Source: CAZIVP01 sp964542915
Lineage (GTDB): Bacteria > Calditrichota > Calditrichia > Calditrichales > Calditrichaceae
Length of the DNA stretch: 7,847 nt
Assembly (NCBI GenBank): GCA_964542915.1
Contig: CAZIVP010000037.1
Location: forward strand, 1-7,847
Direction: 5' to 3'
This document shows, piece after piece, positions 1 to 6,659 of the stretch; positions within the stretch are counted from its first letter, which is position 1, and the number at the start of each line of letters is the position of its first letter. The translations under genes and the position numbers were made by a program. The notes beneath the pieces are model-generated. The model worked only from the letters and a program-made list of their open reading frames with translations. It had not been told where the DNA came from and did not search any database.

Positions 1-26
1 ACGGTCGCCGACCGCTGGCTCTTTGA
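1..26. other. Partial spacer or array trailer at the window edge
   Basis: These 26 bases lie outside the leftmost visible repeat. They are shorter than the 36-38 bp spacers, so they could be a spacer cut by the window edge or the start of the trailer. They contain a perfect inverted repeat, CGGTC-gcc-GACCG, at 2-14. The neighbouring repeat carries a point change, which is common at the leader-distal end of arrays and mildly favours the trailer. The sequence alone does not settle it. Confidence 0.45.
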
Positions 27-285
27 GTTTCAATCCTTGCCTTCGTGGAGTGGTGCTTCAGACTTGTTTCAATTCTTTGGCGCGCATAATCGCCATAACG
101 GTTTCAATCCTTGCCTTCGTGGAGTGGTGATTCAGACCTTAATGCCGTATCCGATGCCAGAAGGCACAAACAAGTTTCAATCCTTGCCTTCGTGGAGTGG
201 TGATTCAGACATCAGGTGTTTTCCCAAGTTGTTGGAAAAAATCATACAGTTTCAATCCTTGCCTTCGTGGAGTGGTGATTCAGAC
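27..285 (-). CRISPR. CRISPR array, four 37-bp repeats, subtype I-B type
   Basis: Repeats lie at 27-63, 101-137, 174-210 and 249-285. On the plus strand each begins GTTTCAATCC and ends GGTGATTCAGAC. Three are identical; the leftmost has C instead of A at position 56. Spacers are 64-100 (37 bp), 138-173 (36 bp) and 211-248 (38 bp), and are unrelated to one another. Read on the minus strand the repeat ends in GGATTGAAAC. The last eight bases, ATTGAAAC, are the usual 5' handle of crRNAs in I-B and related systems, so transcription runs right to left. The degenerate repeat at the far left and the AT-rich stretch at the right agree with a leader on the cas side. The array may continue past the left edge. 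The repeat has no strong internal stem, so a Cas6 that reads mainly unpaired RNA would be expected, but no cas6 is in the window. Confidence 0.98.
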
Positions 286-457
286 CGCATTTTCTTCGTT
301 ATCTCCTGTTTATGCTGTAATTAGACAATCCTCATTTGTTCCCGAACGAACTTTTTTGACCTTCATACCAACTTGATTTATCCCCTGTTTTGACCTTTTA
401 TGGAAACTTTTCATCACCGTTAACTTCCTTGTTTTCTTAAGGTTACTGTCAAAGAAC
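286..457 (-). promoter_or_regulatory. CRISPR leader between cas4 and the array
   Basis: This 172-bp AT-rich, gene-free stretch separates the end of cas4 from the first, leader-proximal repeat. The handle orientation and the position of the degenerate repeat both place the leader here. It should contain the array promoter and the docking signals for Cas1-Cas2 integration. A ten-base direct repeat, TTTTGACCTT on plus (AAGGTCAAAA on minus), occurs at 354-363 and 388-397, 34 bp apart or roughly three helical turns. A TTGACA hexamer on minus at 452-447 has no good -10 partner at normal spacing, so I do not call the promoter precisely. A weak CCTT/AAGG inverted repeat at 427-442 lacks a convincing U-tract. 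Confidence 0.75.
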
Positions 458-1036
458 TCATCGCACACATATATTTTTGTAAGTGCAGTCGGCGCAGCGT
501 GTCTTGACCCGGGTCGGCGATGGCATACGTTCTTTTTGTATTATTTTAACAACCGTCTCTATATCATGCAACAGTTTATCTTTTATTGTTTCATTAAAGG
601 GAACCGCTACCTGATCCCGCCCCCGCCGTATATAAAACAGAAATCCCTGCTGCACCGGCTCTTGATAAACGTCCTCAACTAACAAACAATAACACTGCAA
701 CTGGAGCCTATGAGAAGCATAGGGCTCTGTTGGACGCAGCGCATATTTATAATCGATAGGCGCCATACTACCATCCTTCAGGGTTACCACTTCATCGACG
801 ATACCCTGTAAATGGTAGCGGTCGCTGGCCAGATACACATTGGATTCCCTTTGAACGGCGCCGATTTTTTTCCATAAATAATCCGGATTTTCCCGTGAAC
901 GTTTTTCGTGAACGTCGCGACCCTTTTGCACTTTATAGCGTCGCTCTTCGTACTGATCAATATTTAAAACACGCATAAAGTAAATGAACCGCGGGCAAAA
1001 TCGATATTCCAGTAATTCGTAAGGATTGATTTTCAT
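458..1036 (-). CDS. cas4: Cas4 RecB-like exonuclease with 4Fe-4S cluster
   Basis: This 192-residue protein matches the small Cas4 family (PD-(D/E)XK nucleases, DUF83). Cas4 works with Cas1-Cas2 to trim prespacers and select those with a PAM. Visible features are Cys14 near the N-terminus (FCPR) and Cys181, Cys184 and Cys190 in a C-terminal CADCTYKNICV motif, the four expected cluster ligands. The nuclease core shows His43, Asp81 in GIVDE, Asp95 and Lys97 in IDYK, and a QLQCY motif around Gln112-Tyr116. All are intact, so the enzyme is probably active. The ATG at 1036 fits the family N-terminus, although no strong ribosome binding site precedes it. It is last in the cas order, 142 bp after cas2 and next to the leader. 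In most I-B loci cas4 instead sits between cas3 and cas1. Its base composition resembles cas1 and cas2 rather than the effector genes. Confidence 0.96.
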   Translation of the reverse strand: MKINPYELLEYRFCPRFIYFMRVLNIDQYEERRYKVQKGRDVHEKRSRENPDYLWKKIGAVQRESNVYLASDRYHLQGIVDEVVTLKDGSMAPIDYKYALRPTEPYASHRLQLQCYCLLVEDVYQEPVQQGFLFYIRRGRDQVAVPFNETIKDKLLHDIETVVKIIQKERMPSPTRVKTRCADCTYKNICVR

Positions 1037-1178
1037 AACTGCTGTTCATCTATTAATGGTTGCTTTCGGTTATACCCTCAAACCCGTACTTGCGAAATTG
1101 TATTTCGCCTGTTGATTAATGACATATAAAATACGCGCTTGACGACAATTAAGATTTCCCGGTTGCCGGCCTATCCGA
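1037..1178 (-). promoter_or_regulatory. cas2-cas4 gap with a perfect hairpin
   Basis: This 142-bp gap breaks an otherwise tight gene string. At 1092-1108 it contains a perfect inverted repeat, GCGAAAT-TGT-ATTTCGC (7-bp arms, 3-base loop), about 56 bp upstream of the cas4 start. Just after the cas2 stop there is a small CCGG-CAA-CCGG stem on minus, around 1160-1170, without a U-tract. A poor promoter candidate on minus (TTGTCG, 16 bases, TATGTC, about 1147-1120) lies between them. I infer that cas4 may have its own promoter or RNA-level control, but nothing here is decisive. Confidence 0.4.
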
Positions 1179-1484
1179 TCAAACCAGCATGGCTTTGATT
1201 TCATCGGTTACCATGTCACGATCAAATGCCTGGCCCACTAAAATGGTCTTTTTAAAATCCTTTTCGCACATGGGGAAGATATAGACGCTGTCTTTATCCA
1301 CATCGATCAAATCTTCCACGCGCATGACCAGTTCATCAAGATCAGTGGTGTTGATGCTGCCCAGGAATACGGATTTCTGAACACGATAGAGTCCGGCTTC
1401 TTCGGTTACCTTTGCCACCTTGGTACGCACTTTGTCCTCGATAATGTCATAGATCACCCATACCAATTGGTCATTTGGATTCAT
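1179..1484 (-). CDS. cas2: Cas2 adaptation protein
   Basis: This is a 101-residue Cas2 of normal family length. Cas2 forms the central dimer of the Cas1-Cas2 integrase that holds the prespacer. The N-terminal beta strand VWVIYDI carries the conserved Asp13. It is followed by the GLYRVQKSVFLG segment and the DSVYIFPMCE strand, which together give the ferredoxin-like fold. The reading frame is open further upstream to an ATG at 1541, but the start at 1484 is preferred. It has a GGAG motif (1495-1492) seven bases upstream, and MNPNDQLVWVIYD is the usual Cas2 beginning, whereas the 19 extra residues look unrelated. It overlaps the end of cas1 by 14 bp, which suggests translational coupling and equal expression of the two subunits. 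Confidence 0.96.
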   Translation of the reverse strand: MNPNDQLVWVIYDIIEDKVRTKVAKVTEEAGLYRVQKSVFLGSINTTDLDELVMRVEDLIDVDKDSVYIFPMCEKDFKKTILVGQAFDRDMVTDEIKAMLV

Positions 1485-2457
1485 CGTATTGCTCCATAAT
1501 TTGCTGGGCAAAACGGTGCAGATCTTTTTGAATGATATCACGACGGCTCACATTGCGCCCGCGGTACTTCTGTGTTTCGTCCAAATATTCATTGATCGCC
1601 GGCACCAGCGCTTGCTTACCTTCTTTAGCGAGGGTATAGCCGTTGGCCAGTTTCTCGAACATGTCTTTTTTAATCAGTTTTTTGCTGAACAATTTGAGAA
1701 TGGTTTGATCGATCCAGATGCGGTATTTTTCGATCACATCAAACACCAGAGAAATTTTGTTGTAATGGTCGGTATGAACAAATCCGATGTATGGATCGAG
1801 TCCGGCGACGATAACGGCTTTTTCCACCAGTCCATACAAAACGCCATAGCCGTAGTTTATCAGGGCGTTAAATTCATCTTTGGCCGGTTGACGGCTGCGT
1901 CCTTTAAAAGCAAATTGCGGCGGTACAAATTTAGCGAAGATATCCCAGTACACTTTGCCTGCGGCGCCTTCAATGCCCAGTACTTCGTTGCGGCGCTCTT
2001 CCAGGGTTCCTTTTAAATTGGACACTTTCTCGAGACTTTCGTTCAGGCTTTCAATGGCGCTTGTGATTTCGGCTGAAAGGCGGGTGCGGCGGGTTCGCAT
2101 CTTCTCCAAAAATTCAATCTGCCACGTAAATTTATCGACCACCCATATCAATCCTGTTTCCATTGCGGACGGATCCATGGAAAGCATCAGTTGCGCCCTG
2201 CGGATGCGGGCGGTGCTGCCCATGCGGGCGTGCCAGAAGCGTCCGATGGGGCGGCCGTATTTATCCAGCATGAGGATATCTATGTTGTTTTGCAACGCCA
2301 GCTCTACGGCGTCCGATGAGATATGGACGCCGGTGGTAATGATAAAAGAGCTGATTTTTTTTCCGGAAAATTTGTGTTTTTCTTTGCCAGCGAGAATCTC
2401 GAACATCTGTCCGTTTTTTCGAATGGATGAACCGAAGGTGTTGATGACCAGTTGCAT
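1471..2457 (-). CDS. cas1: Cas1 CRISPR integrase
   Basis: This 328-residue Cas1 is full length. Cas1 is the metal-dependent integrase that joins prespacer 3' ends to the leader-repeat junction. The N-terminal beta domain begins LVINTFGSSIRKNG, and the helical C-terminal domain holds the active site. Visible residues are Glu163 in GIEGAAGKVYW, His228 in GFVHTDHYNK, and Asp240 with Glu243 in SLVFDVIEKYR. The segment RSRQPAKDEFNALINYGYGVLYG (about 187-209) is the conserved family core. No catalytic position is missing. The ATG at 2457 is preceded by a modest AAGG at about ten bases. It starts after the 156-bp gap following cas3 and overlaps cas2 by 14 bp. Its sequence is much richer in G and C than the effector genes to its right. 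Confidence 0.98.
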   Translation of the reverse strand: MQLVINTFGSSIRKNGQMFEILAGKEKHKFSGKKISSFIITTGVHISSDAVELALQNNIDILMLDKYGRPIGRFWHARMGSTARIRRAQLMLSMDPSAMETGLIWVVDKFTWQIEFLEKMRTRRTRLSAEITSAIESLNESLEKVSNLKGTLEERRNEVLGIEGAAGKVYWDIFAKFVPPQFAFKGRSRQPAKDEFNALINYGYGVLYGLVEKAVIVAGLDPYIGFVHTDHYNKISLVFDVIEKYRIWIDQTILKLFSKKLIKKDMFEKLANGYTLAKEGKQALVPAINEYLDETQKYRGRNVSRRDIIQKDLHRFAQQIMEQYDESK

Positions 2458-2613
2458 AAGATGAACCTTATTTGTGATAAAATATGAACATACAGTATAC
2501 GCTACTATTTTGCAGCAACGATTTGTAAATTGTTAAATTAACATTATCCCCAATAGTGTTTCAAATTTGGGCGTAATTAAAAGCTTACTTTTGGTGATGG
2601 GTTGCATATCACA
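2458..2613 (-). promoter_or_regulatory. cas3-cas1 gap with palindrome and possible cas1 promoter
   Basis: This 156-bp AT-rich gap separates the effector genes from the adaptation genes. It contains a perfect palindrome, TGTTAA-A-TTAACA, at 2531-2543, ending 74 bp upstream of the cas1 start, which could be a dimeric repressor site. A TATACT hexamer on minus (2499-2494) resembles a -10 box but lacks a good -35 at 16-18 bp. Two weaker inverted repeats follow the cas3 stop: GTGAT/ATCAC at 2594-2612 and AAAAG/CTTTT at 2579-2592. A CRISPR-repeat-like pair of seven-base words also falls here (TGGTGAT 2592-2598 and GTTTCAA 2558-2564). An independent adaptation promoter is inferred, not shown. Confidence 0.4.
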
Positions 2614-5037
2614 TCAAAGGGTTACGGTTTGGGTAACCATAGGCAACATTTGATCAGTGTCATAGCCTGTTTCTTCATTATAAAATTCGTTTACATTATC
2701 AATTGATAAATGATAAATAGCATCATTATAACCGGCCGGGAAATTTTTCTTTGGAATATTAATGATATAGTTGGCCAATTGGTTTTTAAGTTGCTTAGCC
2801 AAAGTTCTTTTCTCAAATGATTGCAGTTCATTTAACAATGCTTCATACGCCTCCCACAATTCCTTAGCCTCATTGTTCCATTCAATAAAAACAGGATCGG
2901 AATAATTATCATCGATTAATCGAAATTTTTCATCTTTTATAGCCGTTTCATAGTTTAATCGTTTAAGCGCTTCTAAAATATTTTTAGATTTCCGTTCAGA
3001 ATGAAATGTTTTGACTTCTTCAAAGTATTTTTGAGCCAGTGTAAAAAAATCCCTCTCTTCAATCTTTACGGATCCTCTAAGAACAGTGAGTGTTTTCTCC
3101 AGCAGAAAAGAATCATAAATCGAAGCTGGCCGGCGGCCTTGTTCGTTATAAATATAATAAAGCAGAGCCCTTCCCCTATCCGAATCGCTGTTTCTGTTGC
3201 ACCTTCCACAAACCTGGAAGATATTATCGAGCGGGGCAAAGTCCCGAATGACCAAATCAAAATCCAAATCGACGCCGGCTTCGACTAATTGCGTTGATAC
3301 TAATAAGAAAGGGAGTTCACTTTCATTATTTTTTATTTCGTCTATTACCTTTAACCGATGCAAAGGTAACACATGTGATGATAAATATCGAAATTCATGA
3401 CTACTCAAATATTCTTTTAAGTAATCAAATAATTGTCTGGCCGTTTGAATGGTGTTCATGACAATAAGTATGCTTCTATTATTATTCATTTTAATCAACT
3501 GAAGCACCTCGTCTAAAAATTGCAGCCATGGCAACTGTCTGAGCTGATCATTATCAGTCCATAAAGGCGATAAATCCAAATCAATACGGGATAACGACTG
3601 ATATAATTCTTTCTTTTGAGGTACCAACTCTTCAATTTCGTTTTGTTCTTCTGAAAAGATAAGCGGCATGGTGGCCGTAACGAGAATAATGGATGAGTTG
3701 AATAAGCGGGCAACCATGTTCAGAATATCATGAGTAAGTTTCCAGTAAGCGTGGGGAATGGATTGAATTTCGTCCAAAATGATAACGGCTTCTGAAAATT
3801 TATGAAACTTACGCAAGCTCCCGTTGGCCTGGCTTACCATAGAATGCATTAACTGTACAAAGGTTGTGACAACAAAATGACTTTCCCAGCCTTCGATTAA
3901 CTGTTGCGCCTGGTGCGGGGTGTAAGTTTTCAAAAATGCTCCATCCCCATTGTCTTCCAGCGATTGATAGGTTAAATCCGCCAAATGGTGATGCTTTAAC
4001 AACTGTTCAGAAGTCACTGTTTTATGATCACCAGACACAATATCTTTAAAAACCGATTCAAACACTTTAAAATTTTGATCGATAATAGATGTAAACGGCA
4101 GGCAATAAATGATACGTTTTAATTCTAATTTTTCTTTAATAATTAGAGCGGCGTGTAAAGCGGCCAACGTTTTTCCTGAACCTGTTGGTGTGTTAATAGA
4201 GAAAATACGGCGGCTTTTCATCGGCTTTTTATATAAATTTTGGCGCACACCATCGAAGACGAAATCTCTTAATTTTTTAATTTGGGATTGGCTGTTTCCA
4301 AAAATTCGATCTTTATAACTTTTTAACAAACCGGCTGATAAATGGAAGGAATCGTCAAAATCATACGTTTTGCGAAAAACGGCGTCCCACTTGTCTGCTG
4401 AGAGTAACAGGGAATACAACCAATTGATGGTGTAATAATCTTTAAATTCTAATAAAGGTTTTTGCTTCCTTCGTAGTTTACGTAATTTTTGAACTACCCC
4501 GCCCTGTTCTTGCAGTGCGTGGTTCATTGTTTTTTTCGTGATAACCGGTTTTAGTTCCTCCATCCCAATCATTTGCTGATACTCTTCATAATTAATAGCT
4601 TGTGATTGCTTATTCATAAGTTCAATATCTTCAGAAACAACAGTCAATAAATCATCAAAATTTTCTAAATTACCATGATGCTTTAAAACAATTATAAAAC
4701 CATAAAGGGCAAATTTGGATTGTACTTCTAATATTTCCGACAATATGTAAAAAGTAAAAACAGCTGAAATCAAACTGTGCCGCCTTAAATTTCGCTTAGC
4801 ACTCGTCTGTTGTTTTTCCTCGTTTATATTGGATATGTATTCCTGGAACCAGGGCGTCGCTTTACCAAAATCGTGAAATAAAGTAGCGACTTGTATGGTA
4901 TTTCTTAGTGATTGTTTATTTTTCTCTTTAAGATCAAAACGGGAAGTATCGAACCAGTACATTGCGGTTCGATACACTCCCTGAATATGATCTTTAAGCA
5001 ATCGGTCCGGATGGGAAAGCAGTTTAAATGGGTACAA
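2614..5037 (-). CDS. cas3: Cas3 HD nuclease-helicase
   Basis: This 807-residue protein is a complete fused Cas3. Cascade recruits it to the R-loop, where it nicks, unwinds and degrades the target 3' to 5' using ATP. The HD nuclease domain occupies about residues 1-230, with His17, His55-Asp56 (LFHDFGK), His87 and His120-His121 as metal-ligand candidates. The superfamily 2 helicase follows: Walker A TPTGSGKT at 283-290, a DEIQ Walker B box at 422-425 (a Cas3 variant of DExH), TAT motif III at 454-456, the STQLVEAGVDLDFD motif V region near 581-594, and motif VI QVCGRCNRN at 608-616. The ending FYNEETGYD is typical of Cas3 C-termini. The start is TTG at 5037, supported by GGAG (5047-5044) six bases upstream, and it overlaps cas5 by 14 bp. 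A GGTTAC/GTAACC inverted repeat (2620-2638) covers the last codons. All key residues look intact. Confidence 0.97.
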   Translation of the reverse strand: MYPFKLLSHPDRLLKDHIQGVYRTAMYWFDTSRFDLKEKNKQSLRNTIQVATLFHDFGKATPWFQEYISNINEEKQQTSAKRNLRRHSLISAVFTFYILSEILEVQSKFALYGFIIVLKHHGNLENFDDLLTVVSEDIELMNKQSQAINYEEYQQMIGMEELKPVITKKTMNHALQEQGGVVQKLRKLRRKQKPLLEFKDYYTINWLYSLLLSADKWDAVFRKTYDFDDSFHLSAGLLKSYKDRIFGNSQSQIKKLRDFVFDGVRQNLYKKPMKSRRIFSINTPTGSGKTLAALHAALIIKEKLELKRIIYCLPFTSIIDQNFKVFESVFKDIVSGDHKTVTSEQLLKHHHLADLTYQSLEDNGDGAFLKTYTPHQAQQLIEGWESHFVVTTFVQLMHSMVSQANGSLRKFHKFSEAVIILDEIQSIPHAYWKLTHDILNMVARLFNSSIILVTATMPLIFSEEQNEIEELVPQKKELYQSLSRIDLDLSPLWTDNDQLRQLPWLQFLDEVLQLIKMNNNRSILIVMNTIQTARQLFDYLKEYLSSHEFRYLSSHVLPLHRLKVIDEIKNNESELPFLLVSTQLVEAGVDLDFDLVIRDFAPLDNIFQVCGRCNRNSDSDRGRALLYYIYNEQGRRPASIYDSFLLEKTLTVLRGSVKIEERDFFTLAQKYFEEVKTFHSERKSKNILEALKRLNYETAIKDEKFRLIDDNYSDPVFIEWNNEAKELWEAYEALLNELQSFEKRTLAKQLKNQLANYIINIPKKNFPAGYNDAIYHLSIDNVNEFYNEETGYDTDQMLPMVTQTVTL
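2620..2638. repeat. Inverted repeat at the 3' end of cas3
   Basis: A perfect six-base inverted repeat, GGTTAC and GTAACC with a seven-base loop, falls within the last codons of cas3. The transcript could form a short hairpin just before the stop codon. No U-tract follows, so it is not a standard intrinsic terminator. It might affect RNA stability or pausing at the module boundary, or it might be chance. Confidence 0.35.
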
Positions 5038-5761
5038 TATTTTCTCCGTTGTTTAACGCATAGGTCGTTTTTACCCGTGCATTGATGGTTTTGCCTTCAC
5101 TATCGAAAAGATAGTCGCCGAAGCGGTTTACTTTTCTTGAATGTTCTATGGGCTCCATAGCTACGGGAATTCTGGCGCTAAAAATTTTCTGCAAGCCAAA
5201 ATTTACTTCAATAGCTTGATTTTGGTCAATAACCGAATGAATGGGCAGCATGGTCTGTTTTTGCTCTTTATTCCCCTCATAAACGCCGTAATATTTGAAA
5301 TTGGCCAAATTCCAGGCCAAACCCAACGAAATGGTATAAACGCATTCGTGGTTTTCCAGCCGTTCCTTTAATTCACTCCATAGGGCGTTATTATCCCAGG
5401 CAAAATAAAAGCGAAACCTGGCGTCTTTCAAAAATTCCATATTCATTTGCTTGTGTTGTTTAAAGCGGCTGAAATATTTTTTATCGTCAGCCTTAATAGT
5501 ATTCATAGGTATCACTACTTTTTTTACAGGATTTTTAACCCCCATACTGAGCAGGTAATGATCCGGGTAAAAATAAGACCAATATCGATCTTTATCCAAC
5601 CCCAATATCGCAGCGATCATACCGATAGCGGCGGTTCCCGTAGGAATGCCGAACGTTTGAGGAGACATGGTCGTAAAAGGCTTTTTAAATTGCGCGAGAT
5701 CGGTCCACACATCAAATACTAAAAATTGCAATTTTTGCCCCCAGATGTTTTGGTTTAACAT
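5024..5761 (-). CDS. cas5: Cas5 (Cas5h, subtype I-B Cascade subunit)
   Basis: This 245-residue Cas5 is a RAMP-family protein. It caps the 5' handle of the crRNA and contacts Cas8b at the foot of Cascade. The N-terminal motif LVFDVWTDLAQFKKPFTTMS followed by PQTFGIPTGTAAIGMIAAILGL (about residues 14-55) is the family hallmark: an RRM-like first strand, then the conserved Pro/Thr-rich loop and small-residue helix. The ATG at 5761 follows the cas7 stop after one base. The ribosome binding site is weak, so translation probably depends on coupling from cas7. The 3' end overlaps cas3 by 14 bp. I see no catalytic residues that would suggest crRNA processing, as expected for I-B, where Cas6 does that. 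Confidence 0.93.
   Translation of the reverse strand: MLNQNIWGQKLQFLVFDVWTDLAQFKKPFTTMSPQTFGIPTGTAAIGMIAAILGLDKDRYWSYFYPDHYLLSMGVKNPVKKVVIPMNTIKADDKKYFSRFKQHKQMNMEFLKDARFRFYFAWDNNALWSELKERLENHECVYTISLGLAWNLANFKYYGVYEGNKEQKQTMLPIHSVIDQNQAIEVNFGLQKIFSARIPVAMEPIEHSRKVNRFGDYLFDSEGKTINARVKTTYALNNGENIVPI
5038..5048 (-). promoter_or_regulatory. Ribosome binding site that fixes the cas3 TTG start
   Basis: On the minus strand CGGAGAAAATA leads directly into TTG at 5037, with six bases between GGAG and the start codon. It lies inside the last codons of cas5. No ATG gives an equally good N-terminus, and the HD-domain residues start soon afterwards. This supports TTG as the real start. Confidence 0.7.
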
Positions 5762-5762
5762 T

Positions 5763-6659
5763 TTAGAACTCAGTAATCTCAGACCAGGTGTCAGGAATGT
5801 TTTGGCTCAGTTTAAGATTTTGCTCCATTTTATAGTGGACAGCCGCTATTTTATTACTATGTTCTCTTACCGAAGCAAGCAGATCATCAATATTTAATTC
5901 AAAATCCTTAATGCTTCTGAGCTGTAACTCATTATCATGAAGAATCTTCACTTTCTTATCGAGATCGCCTATAAAAAAGTTAGGAGCACTATAATCAACC
6001 TTCAGCAAAAAACGCGGTTGTTGACCGAATTTGCTGCGACTGATAAGGTTTTTCGTACCCATCCACATTGCTTCTAATAACAAATCTTCATCCTGCTCAT
6101 TCATTTTTGAATGTTGTGCCGCATTTTGATTGACAATACCGTGAAATGCTATAAAAGAATAAGGCAGCACGTATTCTTCACGAAAAGTACGTTGTTTGGC
6201 GCCTTCTTTACCCGCAAATGCGCCCGTTCCCTGAATATGCTTTATTTCAACCTTATGCAACGAACGTCCCATCTTAAATTGCACAGGGCCGGTAAATTTT
6301 ATGGAGTCATTTGTAAGGGGTAATACACCACCGAACAAGCGAATGTCAATACAACTATTTAAGACACTTTCGGCATCTTCATTAAAATCCTTTGCCCGCG
6401 CTTTACCATCCTGTAATCCACCTTTTGATGATTCTTTTTCCCGTACAAAGATATCTTTTTTATTTTTACCGTTGAAACCTTTATACTCGAATAAATAGTC
6501 GCGGATTGTACGTTTAAGACGAACGTCAGTAACAAAATTAATAGAGGTTTCCTCATCAATCCGCGGTTTATTTTCATCGATAGGGTCGCCATTGGGATTG
6601 GCATCGGTTACATCATAACAAAATAAAAGTTCACTCTTTTTGTTGATAATATTACTCAT
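5763..6659 (-). CDS. cas7: Cas7 (Csh2, Cascade backbone subunit)
   Basis: This 298-residue protein is a Csh2-type Cas7. Several copies form the helical backbone that binds the crRNA spacer. Family signatures are DVTDANPNGDP (16-26), the Pro-Arg-Ile-Asp and VTDVRLKRTIRDY stretch (32-55), DIRLFGGVLP (105-114) and the glycine-rich TGPVQFKMGRSLH segment (123-135), all typical RAMP and thumb elements. The ATG at 6659 has AAGGAG (6674-6669) nine bases upstream and overlaps the last eight bases of cas8b (ATGAGTAA), so coupling to Cas8b/Cas11 translation is likely. The strong binding site suits a subunit needed in many copies. Nothing appears missing. Confidence 0.96.
   Translation of the reverse strand: MSNIINKKSELLFCYDVTDANPNGDPIDENKPRIDEETSINFVTDVRLKRTIRDYLFEYKGFNGKNKKDIFVREKESSKGGLQDGKARAKDFNEDAESVLNSCIDIRLFGGVLPLTNDSIKFTGPVQFKMGRSLHKVEIKHIQGTGAFAGKEGAKQRTFREEYVLPYSFIAFHGIVNQNAAQHSKMNEQDEDLLLEAMWMGTKNLISRSKFGQQPRFLLKVDYSAPNFFIGDLDKKVKILHDNELQLRSIKDFELNIDDLLASVREHSNKIAAVHYKMEQNLKLSQNIPDTWSEITEF

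Noticed and set aside
37..324. 95-residue plus-strand open frame over the array
   Set aside because: It is made of translated CRISPR repeats (recurring LPSWSGDSD); no real gene.
427..442. CCTT/AAGG hairpin after cas4 as an operon terminator
   Set aside because: The stem is only four base pairs with an eight-base loop and lacks a proper U-tract.
447..452. TTGACA on minus just after cas4 as the array promoter -35
   Set aside because: No acceptable -10 hexamer lies 16-18 bases downstream, so it is not called as a promoter.
1078..1125. 15-codon minus-strand mini-frame (MSLINRRNTISQVRV) with tandem AGG-CGA arginine codons, considered as a CreT-like toxin
   Set aside because: It has no ribosome binding site, nothing repeat-like lies nearby to act as CreA, and such short frames are common by chance.
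1489..2464. Two long plus-strand open frames opposite cas1
   Set aside because: They are antisense shadows of a complete Cas1 with all family motifs, and their translations resemble no family I recognise.
2533..2613. In-frame continuation of cas3 past its TGA (about 26 codons), considered as readthrough or a lost C-terminus
   Set aside because: cas3 already ends with the usual family C-terminus, and an open run of this length is expected by chance.
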